A model generated the notes under the pieces. The model was not told where the DNA came from. It did no database searches and saw nothing but the letters and a program-made list of their open reading frames with translations. A DNA stretch of 64,000 nucleotides from Streptomyces sp. NBC_01260 (lineage in GTDB: Bacteria > Actinomycetota > Actinomycetes > Streptomycetales > Streptomycetaceae). Shown here piece after piece: positions 8,173 through 16,614 of the stretch (its first letter is position 1; the number at the start of each line of letters is the position of its first letter). The stretch lies in the NCBI RefSeq assembly GCF_036226405.1, contig NZ_CP108464.1:8928001-8992000 (forward strand), given 5' to 3'. Position numbers and translations under genes: made by a program.

Positions 8173-10161
8173 GTGACCATATCGGGCCGAGACCACATCC
8201 ATGCCCTGACCGGGGCATTGCACCGCCTCGACACCGCTGCGCTGGACCGGTGGGGTCGAGCCCTCGCCGCCGTCCTGACGGCCGGCGGGCGGCTCCTGGT
8301 CGCGGGCAACGGCGGCTCGGCGGCCGAAGCCCAGCACCTCACCTCCGAGCTCGTCGGGCGCTTCCGCGCCGAGCGTGCGCCGCTGTCGGCGATCGCACTG
8401 CACGCCGACTCCTCCTCGGTCACCGCCCTCACCAACGACTACGGGCCCGAAGAGGTCTTCGCCCGGCAGGTCCGCGCGCACGGGCGGCCCGGTGACGTCC
8501 TCCTTTTGCTCTCCGCCTCCGGAACCAGCCCCAACGTGCTCGCCGCAGCCCGGGCGGGTCGGGAGACGGGCCTGACCGTCTGGGCACTGACCGGCCCCGG
8601 CCCGAATCCCCTGGCCGAGGCGAGCGATCTGGCCGTGTACGTGGACGCCGCCCAGGTGGCGACCGTCCAGGAATGCCACCTGGTCGCCATACACCTGCTG
8701 TGCGCGGCCGTCGACGCCCACTTCGTCGAGGCCGACGCCGCCGCTGCCGAGGAACCAGGTGACACACGGCGGCTGGTGGTGGTCGGCGACGTGCTGCTAG
8801 ACCGTGACATCACCGGTACGGCCGAGCGGCTGTCTCCCGAAGCCCCCGTCCCCGTCGTCTCCAACGTCCGCACCACTGAACGGCCGGGCGGCGCGGGGCT
8901 GGCCGCCGCACTCGCCGCCCGGGAACCCAACTGGAGGATCACCCTCGTGTGCGGCCTCGGGCAGGACGCGCCCGGGGCCCGGGTCCGCGCCCTCTTGGAC
9001 GAAGCGGGAGTGGAGATCATAAGCCTCGCAATTGGAGGCGCCACGCCGACGAAGACCCGCGTCCGCGCGGCTGGCCGTACACTGCTGCGATTCGATGCCG
9101 ACAGTGACTCCGGTGCCGACAGCGTCGGCACCGCGGCACTTCGGCTCGGCCCACTCCCGCCCGAGGCCCGTGCCCGGCTTGCGGAAGCCTCCGCCGTCCT
9201 CGTCTGCGACTACGGGCGCGGCATCACAGCCCACGACGACGTCCGTCAGGCGCTGACTGATGCGGCCACGGGCCGACCACTGGTGTGGGACCCGCATCCC
9301 CGGGGCACCGCCCCGGTACCGGGGACCGCGCTGGCCGTCCCCAACGCGGAAGAAGCCCTGGCCCTCACCGGGGACGCGGCGCCGCGCGACCTCGCGGGCG
9401 ATGCAGCGAGGGCCGTACGGCTGCTCGCCCGATGGCCCGTCAAACAGGTGGCCGTCACCCGGGGCTGCGATGGCGCGGTCCTCGTCGCGGATCCCGAGAG
9501 CCACCCCCTGGTCGTCCCGGCCCGGCGGGCCACCGGGGACGCCTGCGGGGCCGGCGACCGACTGGCCGTCACCGCCGCGCTGATGCTGGGCACCGGACGA
9601 CTGCCCTCGCACGCGGTGGCCGCGGCCGTCGACGCCGCCACGCAATACGTCACCTCGGGCGGCCCCTCCTCGCTGACCGCCCGGCCCGTCACCGCCACGA
9701 CAGACCCGCAGGAACTGGCCGCCCGTGTGCGGAAGCACGGCGGGCGCGTGGTCGGCGCCGGGGGATGCTTCGACCTGCTGCACGCCGGGCACTTGGCGCT
9801 CCTGGAACAGGCCCGCCGCCTCGGAGACACACTGATCGTGTGCCTCAACAGCGACGCCTCCGTGCGCCGTCTCAAGGGCGAGAGCCGACCAGCCGTTGGC
9901 GAGCGGGAACGGGCGATGCTGCTGGAAGCGCTGGATTGCGTGGACGGCGTGCTCGTCTTCGACGAGGACACCCCCGAGAGGATCCTGGCCGAGCTGCGCC
10001 CGGACGTCTGGGTCAAGGGCGGCGACTACGCGGGGCAGCGCGTCCCCGAGGCCGGCCTCGTGGAGAGCTGGGGAGGCAGTGTCGTCACCGTGCCCTACCT
10101 GGACGGGCATTCGACCACCAGCCGGATCGACCGGCTCACCGGGCGGGTCGGTGCCCAGTGA
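8173..10161 (+). CDS. Trifunctional ADP-heptose enzyme: GmhA isomerase fused to HldE kinase/adenylyltransferase
   Basis: One 662-residue polypeptide contains three steps of nucleotide-heptose synthesis. Residues 1 to about 190 form a SIS-fold sedoheptulose-7-phosphate isomerase (AGNGGSAAEAQH, SASGTSPN, ECHLVAIHLLC). Residues about 200-500 form a PfkB-type heptose-7-phosphate kinase with the catalytic GDACGAGD near 455-462. Residues about 523-662 form a nucleotidyltransferase with HAGH at 537-540 and RRLKGESRP. In Gram-negatives GmhA and HldE are separate proteins. The GTG at 8173 is chosen for its GGAAGG site; the frame is open to 8059 but that part is low quality. The stop overlaps gmhB (GTGA). 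Confidence 0.9.
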   Translation: MTISGRDHIHALTGALHRLDTAALDRWGRALAAVLTAGGRLLVAGNGGSAAEAQHLTSELVGRFRAERAPLSAIALHADSSSVTALTNDYGPEEVFARQVRAHGRPGDVLLLLSASGTSPNVLAAARAGRETGLTVWALTGPGPNPLAEASDLAVYVDAAQVATVQECHLVAIHLLCAAVDAHFVEADAAAAEEPGDTRRLVVVGDVLLDRDITGTAERLSPEAPVPVVSNVRTTERPGGAGLAAALAAREPNWRITLVCGLGQDAPGARVRALLDEAGVEIISLAIGGATPTKTRVRAAGRTLLRFDADSDSGADSVGTAALRLGPLPPEARARLAEASAVLVCDYGRGITAHDDVRQALTDAATGRPLVWDPHPRGTAPVPGTALAVPNAEEALALTGDAAPRDLAGDAARAVRLLARWPVKQVAVTRGCDGAVLVADPESHPLVVPARRATGDACGAGDRLAVTAALMLGTGRLPSHAVAAAVDAATQYVTSGGPSSLTARPVTATTDPQELAARVRKHGGRVVGAGGCFDLLHAGHLALLEQARRLGDTLIVCLNSDASVRRLKGESRPAVGERERAMLLEALDCVDGVLVFDEDTPERILAELRPDVWVKGGDYAGQRVPEAGLVESWGGSVVTVPYLDGHSTTSRIDRLTGRVGAQ

Positions 10162-10757
10162 CCGCCACCGGCGGCAACGCGGACCGGCCCCGGCGTCCGG
10201 CGGTCCTCCTCGATCGCGACGGCACCCTCACGGAGCACCGCCACTACCCTGCCCACCCGGACGAGCTGGCCCTCCAGCCGGACATTGGTGCACCGCTGCG
10301 CGCCCTTCAGGAGGAGGGCTTCGCTCTGGTCGTGGTCACCAACCAGAGCGGGGTCGCCCGGGGCCTGCTCGACGCCACCGTCCTGGACGCGATGCACGAC
10401 CGGCTCCGCGCCCTCCTGGGCCGCCAGGAGGTTCGGCTCGACGCCATCTACGCCTGCCCGCACCACCCGGAGGGCACGGTGCCCCGATACCGGCTCGTCT
10501 GCCGCTGCCGGAAGCCGGCCCCCGGCATGCTTCTCCAAGCCGCCCGCGACCTCGATCTCGACCTCGCCCGGTCGTGGATGGTCGGCGACTCCCCGCGTGA
10601 CGTGGAGGCCGGCCACCGGGCGGGAACCCGTACCGCACGGGTGGGTCCTGGGCTCGATGGGGGCGTTGATCCCGAGGTGACCGGTGCAACGACGTCCGAG
10701 GTTCTCCGCCACATGCGTTTGCTCGGCGCTGTCACGTTGGCTGACCGGGTGGGATGA
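10158..10757 (+). CDS. gmhB: D-glycero-D-manno-heptose 1,7-bisphosphate phosphatase (GmhB)
   Basis: A 199-residue HAD phosphatase that removes the 7-phosphate between the kinase and adenylyltransferase steps of HldE. Motif I is LLDRDGTLTE, motif II is VVTNQSG, and the GmhB-specific zinc loop is present as CPHHPEG...CRCRKPAPGML, with MVGDSPRDVEAG as the last acidic motif. The GTG at 10158 overlaps the previous stop, so it is co-translated with the GmhA-HldE fusion. No heptosyltransferase or heptose epimerase gene follows; downstream is IS debris. Confidence 0.9.
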   Translation: MTATGGNADRPRRPAVLLDRDGTLTEHRHYPAHPDELALQPDIGAPLRALQEEGFALVVVTNQSGVARGLLDATVLDAMHDRLRALLGRQEVRLDAIYACPHHPEGTVPRYRLVCRCRKPAPGMLLQAARDLDLDLARSWMVGDSPRDVEAGHRAGTRTARVGPGLDGGVDPEVTGATTSEVLRHMRLLGAVTLADRVG

Positions 10758-10997
10758 TCTTGTGGTTGGTCGTGCCGGGGAGGGGTTCGCTCGTGTCGGG
10801 GCCTTGACCCCCGCCCCAAGAGCAAGGACACCCGTGCCCGGGAGGACTGCGGTCACCGGCAGGGCAAGGGCCGTGCAGCCGGCCAGGCCGATGACGGGCA
10901 CGAGACTGTTGGGGCGGCCTCTTCAGGGGTGAGGCTCCAGACAGAGGCGTTGGCGATGGCGTCGTACCGGTGTGATGATTCGGCCGTTCGTGAGCGT

Positions 10998-11136
10998 GTG
11001 AGCACTCGGCCGTGGACCGTGTACGACAACTTGTGGGCACTGATCGAGCCGCTGCTGCCTCCGTGGCCGGAGCGGGCGCCGGGGCCGAGGCCGGTATCCG
11101 ACCGGCTCTGTCTTCAGGGGATCCTGTTGCATCCGC
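10998..11136 (+). pseudogene. IS5-family transposase N-terminal fragment
   Basis: Codons for RPWTVYDNLWALIEPLLPPWPERAPGPRPVSDRLCLQGIL match the start of IS5-type transposases, comparable to the intact copy at 17.4 kb, then stop at the junction with an ISL3 scrap. The 170 bp before it, back to the gmhB stop, hold nothing recognisable. Confidence 0.65.
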
Positions 11137-11147
11137 CACGGACCGCT

Positions 11148-11327
11148 GTAGTACCCGTGCACCTTCCCCGTCAGCACCCCGCACACCGGGCAGGGCAGGG
11201 CAGGGTAAGGGAGCATCCCGGGTCCGGACGCGACCCGGATCGCCTCACCGCCATCCACCACCTCCTCGACGACCAGCGCCGCGAGCCCCGAAAACACCGT
11301 GCCCACAAGGGAATTGGCGTCACGCAT
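11148..11327 (-). pseudogene. ISL3-family transposase N-terminal fragment
   Basis: The minus strand reads VFSGLAALVVEEVVDGGEAI... and CPVCGVLTGKVHGYY, the N-terminal zinc-ribbon region of ISL3 transposases. The following 11330-11400 stretch looks like that element's outer end. It is cut off by the IS5 fragment to the left. Confidence 0.65.
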
Positions 11328-11524
11328 GTGATGTCAACGAGACTCGTCACATGTCGTCACCACCGACTACAGAACCGAGCCGAACGTTTTGCGGTCCCGG
11401 CCCTGGACATCGGGAACCCGCCCGAGACGGTCGCCCAGCACTCTCGTCCCACAGACGGCGGGGGCCACTTTGGTGCACGGTGGGCAGCTCCCGTGCCCCA
11501 GGCGCTACGGCGCGGGCCCAGGAG

Positions 11525-11602
11525 CCGTCCGCATGCAGCATCTCGTCGGTGATGACCGCCGGGCGCCCACCGTGCTTTCCCTTGCGGGCCGCGGCGTGAG
11601 GA
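11525..11602 (-). pseudogene. Serine-recombinase-like fragment
   Basis: About 20 codons (AARKGKHGGRPAVITDEMLH) resemble the hinge and helix-turn-helix start of resolvase/invertase proteins. Nothing of the catalytic domain remains. The short match makes this tentative. Confidence 0.3.
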
Positions 11603-11732
11603 CGTCGGCAGGCGGGACGGGATGTCCAGTCCGGCCTGCTGGACGTTCACCACCGGTCTGTACGCAGTCCTTCCCACCGCCACCTGGCCTGGCTAGTTTC
11701 CCGCCTGTAACCACCGGAACCGGGAGGCTTCC

Positions 11733-13841
11733 TTGACCACGGACATGTCACGGCGACGGCTCTTCGCCCTGGGCGGCGGAGCGCTCGGCGCCGCTGCGGC
11801 CGGATCGTTCCTGCCGCCGTCGCTCCAGGCGGCCATCGCCGCGCAGCCCGACCGCACGGGGTCCGGCGAGGGGCTGGGGTCGATCAGGCACGTGGTGATC
11901 CTCATGCAGGAGAACCGTTCTTTCGACCACTACTTCGGGACCCTGCGCGGGGTGCGCGGCTTCGCCGACCGCAACGCGATCGAGCTGCCCTCCGGCAAGA
12001 GCGTCTTCGAGCAGCCCGGCCCGCTCGGCTCGACCGTGCTGCCGTTCCCGGTGCGCGGGGCGGCCGAGCAGCAGAAGAAGGACCTCCAGTACATCGGCGC
12101 CCTCGACCACTCCTGGAACGGCGGCGCCGAAGCGTGGGGCGAGGGCTGGATGAACGGCTGGATCAGCGCGAAGACGGCCGCCACCATGGCGTACTACGAC
12201 CGCCGCGACATCCCGCTGCACTACGAACTGGCCGACACCTTCACCGTCTGCGACGCTTACCACTCCTCGGTCCACACCTCGACCAGCCCCAACCGCAACC
12301 ACCTGTGGAGCGGGAAGACGGGCTTCGAGGCGAACGGCGAGCGGGCCGTGGGCAACGACGCGTACGACGAGGGGACCCACCCCGGCTACGACTGGTCCAC
12401 CTACGCCGAGCGGCTGGAGAAGGCCGGGCGCAGCTGGCGCACGTATACCGAGTGGGAGAACTTCACCGACAATCAGATCGAGTTCTACGCCACCTTCAAG
12501 GCGATTGCCCGCAAGGCGCTCGCCCGCACCGGCGGCCACACGTACATGGAGGCGTTCTACGCCGCCGTCCGGGACACGGACGACGCGGCGGAGCGGGAGC
12601 GGATGCTCGGGCTGCTGGAGGAGGGCGTGGTCACGCTCACCCGCCATGAGCGCAGCCTGTTCGAGCGGGGACTGCGGCGGGTGGAGACGGGGACGCTGGC
12701 GGACGAGTTCGCCAAGGACGTCGCCGCCGGAACCCTGCCCGAGGTCTCCTACCTGGTGCCCTCGGCGATCGACTCCGAGCATCCGAGCGTCTCCTCGCCC
12801 GTGCACAGCGCCACCGTCGTCTACAAGATCCTCGACGCCCTCGGCCGGAACCCCGACGTGTGGCGGCACACCGCCGTCCTGATCAACTACGACGAGAACG
12901 ACGGCTTCTTCGACCACGTACCGCCGCCCGTCGCGCCCCCCGAGGTCGCCGAGGAGCGCTGGGAGGGCCGTCCCACCGGCCTCGGCATCCGGGTGCCGCT
13001 GCTGGTCGTTTCCCCGTGGACGGTCGGCGGATACGTCTGCTCGGAGGTCTTCGACCACACCTCGGTGATCCGCTTCCTGGAGCGCTGGACCGGCGTGCGC
13101 GAGCCGAACATCAGCGACTGGCGGCGCACCGCCACCGGGGACCTCACCTCCGCCTTCGACTTCACCCGCGCCCGGCGGCGGCCCGCCCTCCAGCGGCCGG
13201 GCGCCATCCCTCCGTTCGGCGGGCGCTGGCAGCCCAGGCCGCCGTCCGTCCAGCGGCTGCCCGAGCAGGAGCCCGGCGCGCGCCCGGCGAGGCCGCTGCC
13301 CTACCAGCCGGACGCGCAGGTCCGCCGCTCGCCGGGCGGCCTGCGGGTCGAGCTCCGCAACACCGGCCGTGCCGGCGCGCACTTCGCGCTCTACCCGTAC
13401 GCGGACGAGGTCCCGGCCCCGCTCCACCGGGACGTGAACGGCGCGGCGCACTGGACCGTGCGGCCGGCGGGGGAGGCGTACCGGTTCACGGTCACCGGTC
13501 CGAATGGCTTCCGGCGCGAGTTCGCCGGACCGGCCGACGGCGGCGCCGAGGTCTCCTCGCGGATCGACGCCCGCGAGCGCGACCTCCACCTCACGCTGCG
13601 CAACACCGGCCGCCGCACGCTGACCTTCACCGTGCGCCCGCTCGGCTACGTCGACGAGGACGACCTGCGGGACTGGACGCGCCGGGTCGCCGTCAAGCCG
13701 GGGCGCAGCCGTACCGTCGTGCACTCGGCGGCGGACGCGCACGGCTGGTACGACCTCGACGTCACGGCGGACGGCGAGGACGGATTCCGGCGGCGGCTCA
13801 TGGGGCACATCGAGAACGGCCGGGAGAGCGTCTCCGGCTGA
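11733..13841 (+). CDS. Phosphocholine-specific phospholipase C, Tat-exported
   Basis: A 702-residue secreted enzyme hydrolysing phosphatidylcholine-type lipids. The N-terminus has a twin-arginine signal (MSRRRLFALGGGALGAAAAG). The phosphoesterase domain starts at HVVILMQENRSFDHYFG and contains SPNRNHLWSG, NYDENDGFFDHVPPP and a conserved HTSVIRFLE, as in the PlcC/acid-phosphatase superfamily. Two C-terminal beta domains (DUF756-like, around residues 490-690) follow, as in Pseudomonas PlcH/PlcN. The TTG at 11733 has GGAGG 6 nt upstream. It appears monocistronic and intact. Confidence 0.92.
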   Translation: MTTDMSRRRLFALGGGALGAAAAGSFLPPSLQAAIAAQPDRTGSGEGLGSIRHVVILMQENRSFDHYFGTLRGVRGFADRNAIELPSGKSVFEQPGPLGSTVLPFPVRGAAEQQKKDLQYIGALDHSWNGGAEAWGEGWMNGWISAKTAATMAYYDRRDIPLHYELADTFTVCDAYHSSVHTSTSPNRNHLWSGKTGFEANGERAVGNDAYDEGTHPGYDWSTYAERLEKAGRSWRTYTEWENFTDNQIEFYATFKAIARKALARTGGHTYMEAFYAAVRDTDDAAERERMLGLLEEGVVTLTRHERSLFERGLRRVETGTLADEFAKDVAAGTLPEVSYLVPSAIDSEHPSVSSPVHSATVVYKILDALGRNPDVWRHTAVLINYDENDGFFDHVPPPVAPPEVAEERWEGRPTGLGIRVPLLVVSPWTVGGYVCSEVFDHTSVIRFLERWTGVREPNISDWRRTATGDLTSAFDFTRARRRPALQRPGAIPPFGGRWQPRPPSVQRLPEQEPGARPARPLPYQPDAQVRRSPGGLRVELRNTGRAGAHFALYPYADEVPAPLHRDVNGAAHWTVRPAGEAYRFTVTGPNGFRREFAGPADGGAEVSSRIDARERDLHLTLRNTGRRTLTFTVRPLGYVDEDDLRDWTRRVAVKPGRSRTVVHSAADAHGWYDLDVTADGEDGFRRRLMGHIENGRESVSG

Positions 13842-13972
13842 ACGGGCCCGGCGCCCCTGCGCGGGGAGGTCGCCCGGCGCACCCTGTGCAAGGAGCGGAC
13901 CAGATTCTGTGACCGTGGACACGAAACAGACAAAGGATGTTTTGCTGTCAAAGTGGCGGTCTCAGGTCATGT

Positions 13973-14012
13973 GACGTCCACCGGCCGACCACGCTGTCCG
14001 CCGGTGGACGTC
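13973..14012. promoter_or_regulatory. 13-bp perfect inverted repeat upstream of the MMPL fragment
   Basis: GACGTCCACCGGC (13973-13985) is repeated as its exact complement at 14000-14012 with a 14-nt spacer, ending 26 nt before the MMPL start. The position suggests a repressor operator or leader hairpin. The 13842-13972 gap holds nothing else recognisable. Confidence 0.45.
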
Positions 14013-14038
14013 CATGAAACCGCAGGGCCTCCGTCCCG

Positions 14039-14371
14039 TTGGCCGCAATCGCCCGCTGGTGCATCAGGCACCGTCTCGCCGCTCTCCTCATCTGGCTCGC
14101 CGCCCTCGGAGGCACCGCCACCGCGGCGGGCTTTGCGGGTTCCGACCTCGACTTCTCACACCTGGAGGGCGGGGAGGACGAGCAGGCCGCAGGCATCGTG
14201 CGGGACGTTGTGCTCTGGCACAGCACCCAGCTCGCCTCCGAGCACCGCTCTGCGGTGCTGCTGGTGCAGCCGGCCCGGATCGGCCGGCCGCACCCGAGCG
14301 TCTGGCCCCTGCCCGTTGCCTACCGGGCATCGGCCTACGCCTTGTCGAGCTCCTTCGGCCGGGCCGCGTAG
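14039..14371 (+). pseudogene. MMPL-family transporter, N-terminal fragment
   Basis: The first about 42 codons (MAAIARWCIRHRLAALLIWLAALG...) are the first membrane helix and start of the periplasmic domain of an MMPL/RND lipid exporter, a family normally above 700 residues. The frame then drifts into unrelated sequence and stops. Everything downstream was lost, probably with the ISAzo13 insertion at 14470. Confidence 0.65.
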
Positions 14372-14469
14372 AGCGCGGCGATCCCGGCCGCCTCCTGCGG
14401 ATCGGCGGTCCCGGGCCGGCGACGGTCCTGAAGGTCGGCGTGTGCGAGCGCTGAATTATTCGGCGCTTA

Positions 14470-16220
14470 GGGCTTGCCGGGAATCAACACGTCGGTTTGA
14501 TCTTGTTTTTGTCGAGGTCGAGGAATCTCGCGATGTCAGTCGGTGTGCGAAAGCGAGCGGTCGAGGCAGGGATGTGAATTCCGTGGGCTTCCAGGAGTGG
14601 GCGGACGTCTTTCGCCGCGCGGCTGATGGTCATGGCGGTGGTGTTGAAGAGCTGGCCCAGGAGGTCCATGGTCGCGAGTTTTCGCAGGTGGAGCACGGTG
14701 GCCAGGACCCGGTCGGCTGAGGTGAGCTTGGGTTTGGCTCCTGTGCCAGGGGCCACCAGGCGTTCGTGGCCTCTGCGGGTGCGGAGCACTTGCTCGCGTT
14801 GAATCTCCATCGCTGGAGTCAGCACGTCGATGAGTTCGTTGAGCTGCCGGCGGGTCATCCCGGTCAGTTCCGGGTCCTGTAACGAACGCTGCGTGAGGCG
14901 GGCCGGTCCGTCCGCCAGGGCCTCGTCCTGTGTGCTGGTGGTGGTCGTCGTGTCCTTCGGGCGCTGGGGGTGGAGGGTGTAGTTCCAGTCGCCGTGGAAG
15001 CGGTGGCGGGTGATGGGCAGGGCGGCGATCTCGTCGTCGCTGACGCGGATGCCGGTGGGGTACTCACCGCTGTCGAGTTCGGCCTGGACGGTGAGGCCGG
15101 TGCGGCTGGTGGTCGCAGCGATGGTCTGGAGCATGACTTCATGGCTGGTCAGGGGCCTGCCTCTCCAGTTCATGGTGATGTGGGAGAACAGTCGGTGCTC
15201 GATCTTGTTCCACTTCGAGGTGCCGGGCGGCAGGTGACACACCGTGATCTCAAGGCCGGTCTCGGCGGCGAGATCGGCGAGCTGGGTCTTCCAGCCCCGG
15301 GTGCGGTAGCCGTTGGAGCCGCCACCGTCAGCGGTGATCAGCAGCCGGCGGGCGCCGGGATAGTCGTGCCGGCCGACCGCCTGCCACCAGCGCCGGATCG
15401 AGGCGACGGCGAACGCCGCCGTGTCGTGGTCGGTGCCGATGCTGACCCAGCCGGTGTTCGCCGCCACGTCGTAGATTCCGTACGGAATGGCCTTCTCGGC
15501 CTGTCCGGGGAAGTCGTGCGTCTTGACCCTCACGGGACGGCCTGCCGGCTGCCACTCGTGCCCGGCGTTCCTGTAGTCGCCGATCAGCTCCTTCTTCTTG
15601 CTGTCCACGCTGATCACCGGGTCACCGGCGTCCCGGTGGCCTCGTGCCTGCTCGTTGAGGTAGCGGAACTGGGCATCCCTGTCGGGGTGCTGGGCACCTT
15701 CGATGGTCTTGGCGTTGGCCTGCAGGCTGAAGCCTTCCTCCCGCAGCAGGCCGGCGACGGTATCGGCGGAGACCCGGTGCCCCTGGCGGGTGAGCTCCGC
15801 CGCCAGCTTCCGGGTCGACTTCGTCGTCCAGCGCAGCGGCGACATCGGGTCGCCCCGCTCGTCGGGCTCGACCAGCGCCAGCAGTGCCGGCCGCAGCCCA
15901 GAGTCCAGCTCGGCCGCCTTCTTCCGCCCTCCGCCGGGATGGCGCACCCGCCCCAACGGGGCCTGACCGGAGTCCAGTTCAGCCGCCCCACGCGAGACCG
16001 TGGCCTCCCGGACCCCGGCCGCAGCGGCGACGATCCTGATCCCACCATGCCCCAGCGACAGTGCTTCCGCCCCTATGGCCAGCCGACGCTGACGCTCGTC
16101 CAGATGCGGCAACAGCACCTGGAACTTCGCCGCCAGAACGGACTCGATCCCCTCCGGTCTCCCCATACCAGACCAACGAGCCCCACAGCTGGAAGCCACG
16201 ACTTGTTTCCCGGCAAGCCC
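14470..16220 (-). mobile_element. ISAzo13-type element, copy 1
   Basis: A 1,751-bp element with ends GGGCTTGCCGGGAAACAAG and the complement of GTGTTGATTCCCGGCAAGCCC, flanked by TTA on both sides (14467-14469 and 16221-16223). It is inverted relative to copies 2 and 3, and its translations match theirs in full. Confidence 0.9.
14484..16166 (-). CDS. ISAzo13-family transposase (copy 1) with extra C-terminal HTH domain
   Basis: A DDE transposase of the ISAzo13 type, about 560 residues from MGRPEGIESVLAAKF. Catalytic-core motifs include VISVDSKKKELIG (first Asp), LLITADGGGSNGYR (second Asp) and SKWNKIEHRLFSHI (Glu). ISAzo13 proteins normally end near HPQ (about residue 400). Here a Thr-rich linker is followed by about 150 residues resembling the N-terminal HTH region of IS5-group transposases (ADRVLATVLHLRKLATMDLL). 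The frame is open to a GTG at 16199; neither start has an evident Shine-Dalgarno site. Confidence 0.85.
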   Translation of the reverse strand: MGRPEGIESVLAAKFQVLLPHLDERQRRLAIGAEALSLGHGGIRIVAAAAGVREATVSRGAAELDSGQAPLGRVRHPGGGRKKAAELDSGLRPALLALVEPDERGDPMSPLRWTTKSTRKLAAELTRQGHRVSADTVAGLLREEGFSLQANAKTIEGAQHPDRDAQFRYLNEQARGHRDAGDPVISVDSKKKELIGDYRNAGHEWQPAGRPVRVKTHDFPGQAEKAIPYGIYDVAANTGWVSIGTDHDTAAFAVASIRRWWQAVGRHDYPGARRLLITADGGGSNGYRTRGWKTQLADLAAETGLEITVCHLPPGTSKWNKIEHRLFSHITMNWRGRPLTSHEVMLQTIAATTSRTGLTVQAELDSGEYPTGIRVSDDEIAALPITRHRFHGDWNYTLHPQRPKDTTTTTSTQDEALADGPARLTQRSLQDPELTGMTRRQLNELIDVLTPAMEIQREQVLRTRRGHERLVAPGTGAKPKLTSADRVLATVLHLRKLATMDLLGQLFNTTAMTISRAAKDVRPLLEAHGIHIPASTARFRTPTDIARFLDLDKNKIKPTC

Positions 16221-16263
16221 TTAGAACTCCTAACGAAATGGGTCTTGGGGAACGCTAGGCTCG

Positions 16264-16614
16264 GTGGCCATGAGTCAGAGCGGTTCGCAAGCGGCGGCAT
16301 TCTTCCGAAACGTCCGTGAAAACAGAGTGGTCTGGCTTGTCCGGCATGACGACGGAAGTCCGACTCACCTCTCCGCGGACGGCACGCGAAGTTTTCCCTT
16401 CTGGTCGACCTCGCCCCGGGCTCAGAGGGCGGCGAAGATCTGGGGGCACGGGCTCCGCGTCGATTCCATGCCCTTGGGCACCTGGTGCGATCTTGTACTG
16501 CCCGATGCCGCCAGGGACGGACTCGTGATCGGCATCAACTGGAGCGGGCCGCGTCTGGTCGGCTGGAGCTTCACCCCCGGGGAAGTCCTTAACCGGCTAG
16601 CGGCAGATAGCTAG
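16264..16614 (+). CDS. DUF2750 domain protein, probable IS passenger gene
   Basis: A small soluble protein of 116 residues (114 from the ATG at 16270). It matches the DUF2750 layout: an N-terminal FFRNVRENRVVWLVRHDDG, a central SFPFWSTSPRAQRAAKIWG and a C-terminal GLVIGINWSGPRLVGW...EVLNRL. DUF2750 has no known function. It lies inside the inverted repeats of an IS5-type element, and its stop codon overlaps the convergent transposase stop by 4 nt, leaving no spacer. The start lacks a clear ribosome binding site. Confidence 0.7.
   Translation: MAMSQSGSQAAAFFRNVRENRVVWLVRHDDGSPTHLSADGTRSFPFWSTSPRAQRAAKIWGHGLRVDSMPLGTWCDLVLPDAARDGLVIGINWSGPRLVGWSFTPGEVLNRLAADS

Noticed and set aside
9285..10157. 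Upstream extension of the gmhB frame by about 290 codons
   Set aside because: Arg/Pro/Gly-rich shadow of the HldE coding region; the GTG overlapping the previous stop is the natural start.
11748..13922. 724-codon minus-strand frame opposite the phospholipase C gene
   Set aside because: Antisense shadow; the plus strand has a Tat signal and the full phospholipase motif set.
14970..16319. 449-codon plus-strand frame across ISAzo13 copy 1 (and the 417-codon equivalents in copies 2 and 3)
   Set aside because: Antisense of the transposase, repeated in every copy; no domain of its own.
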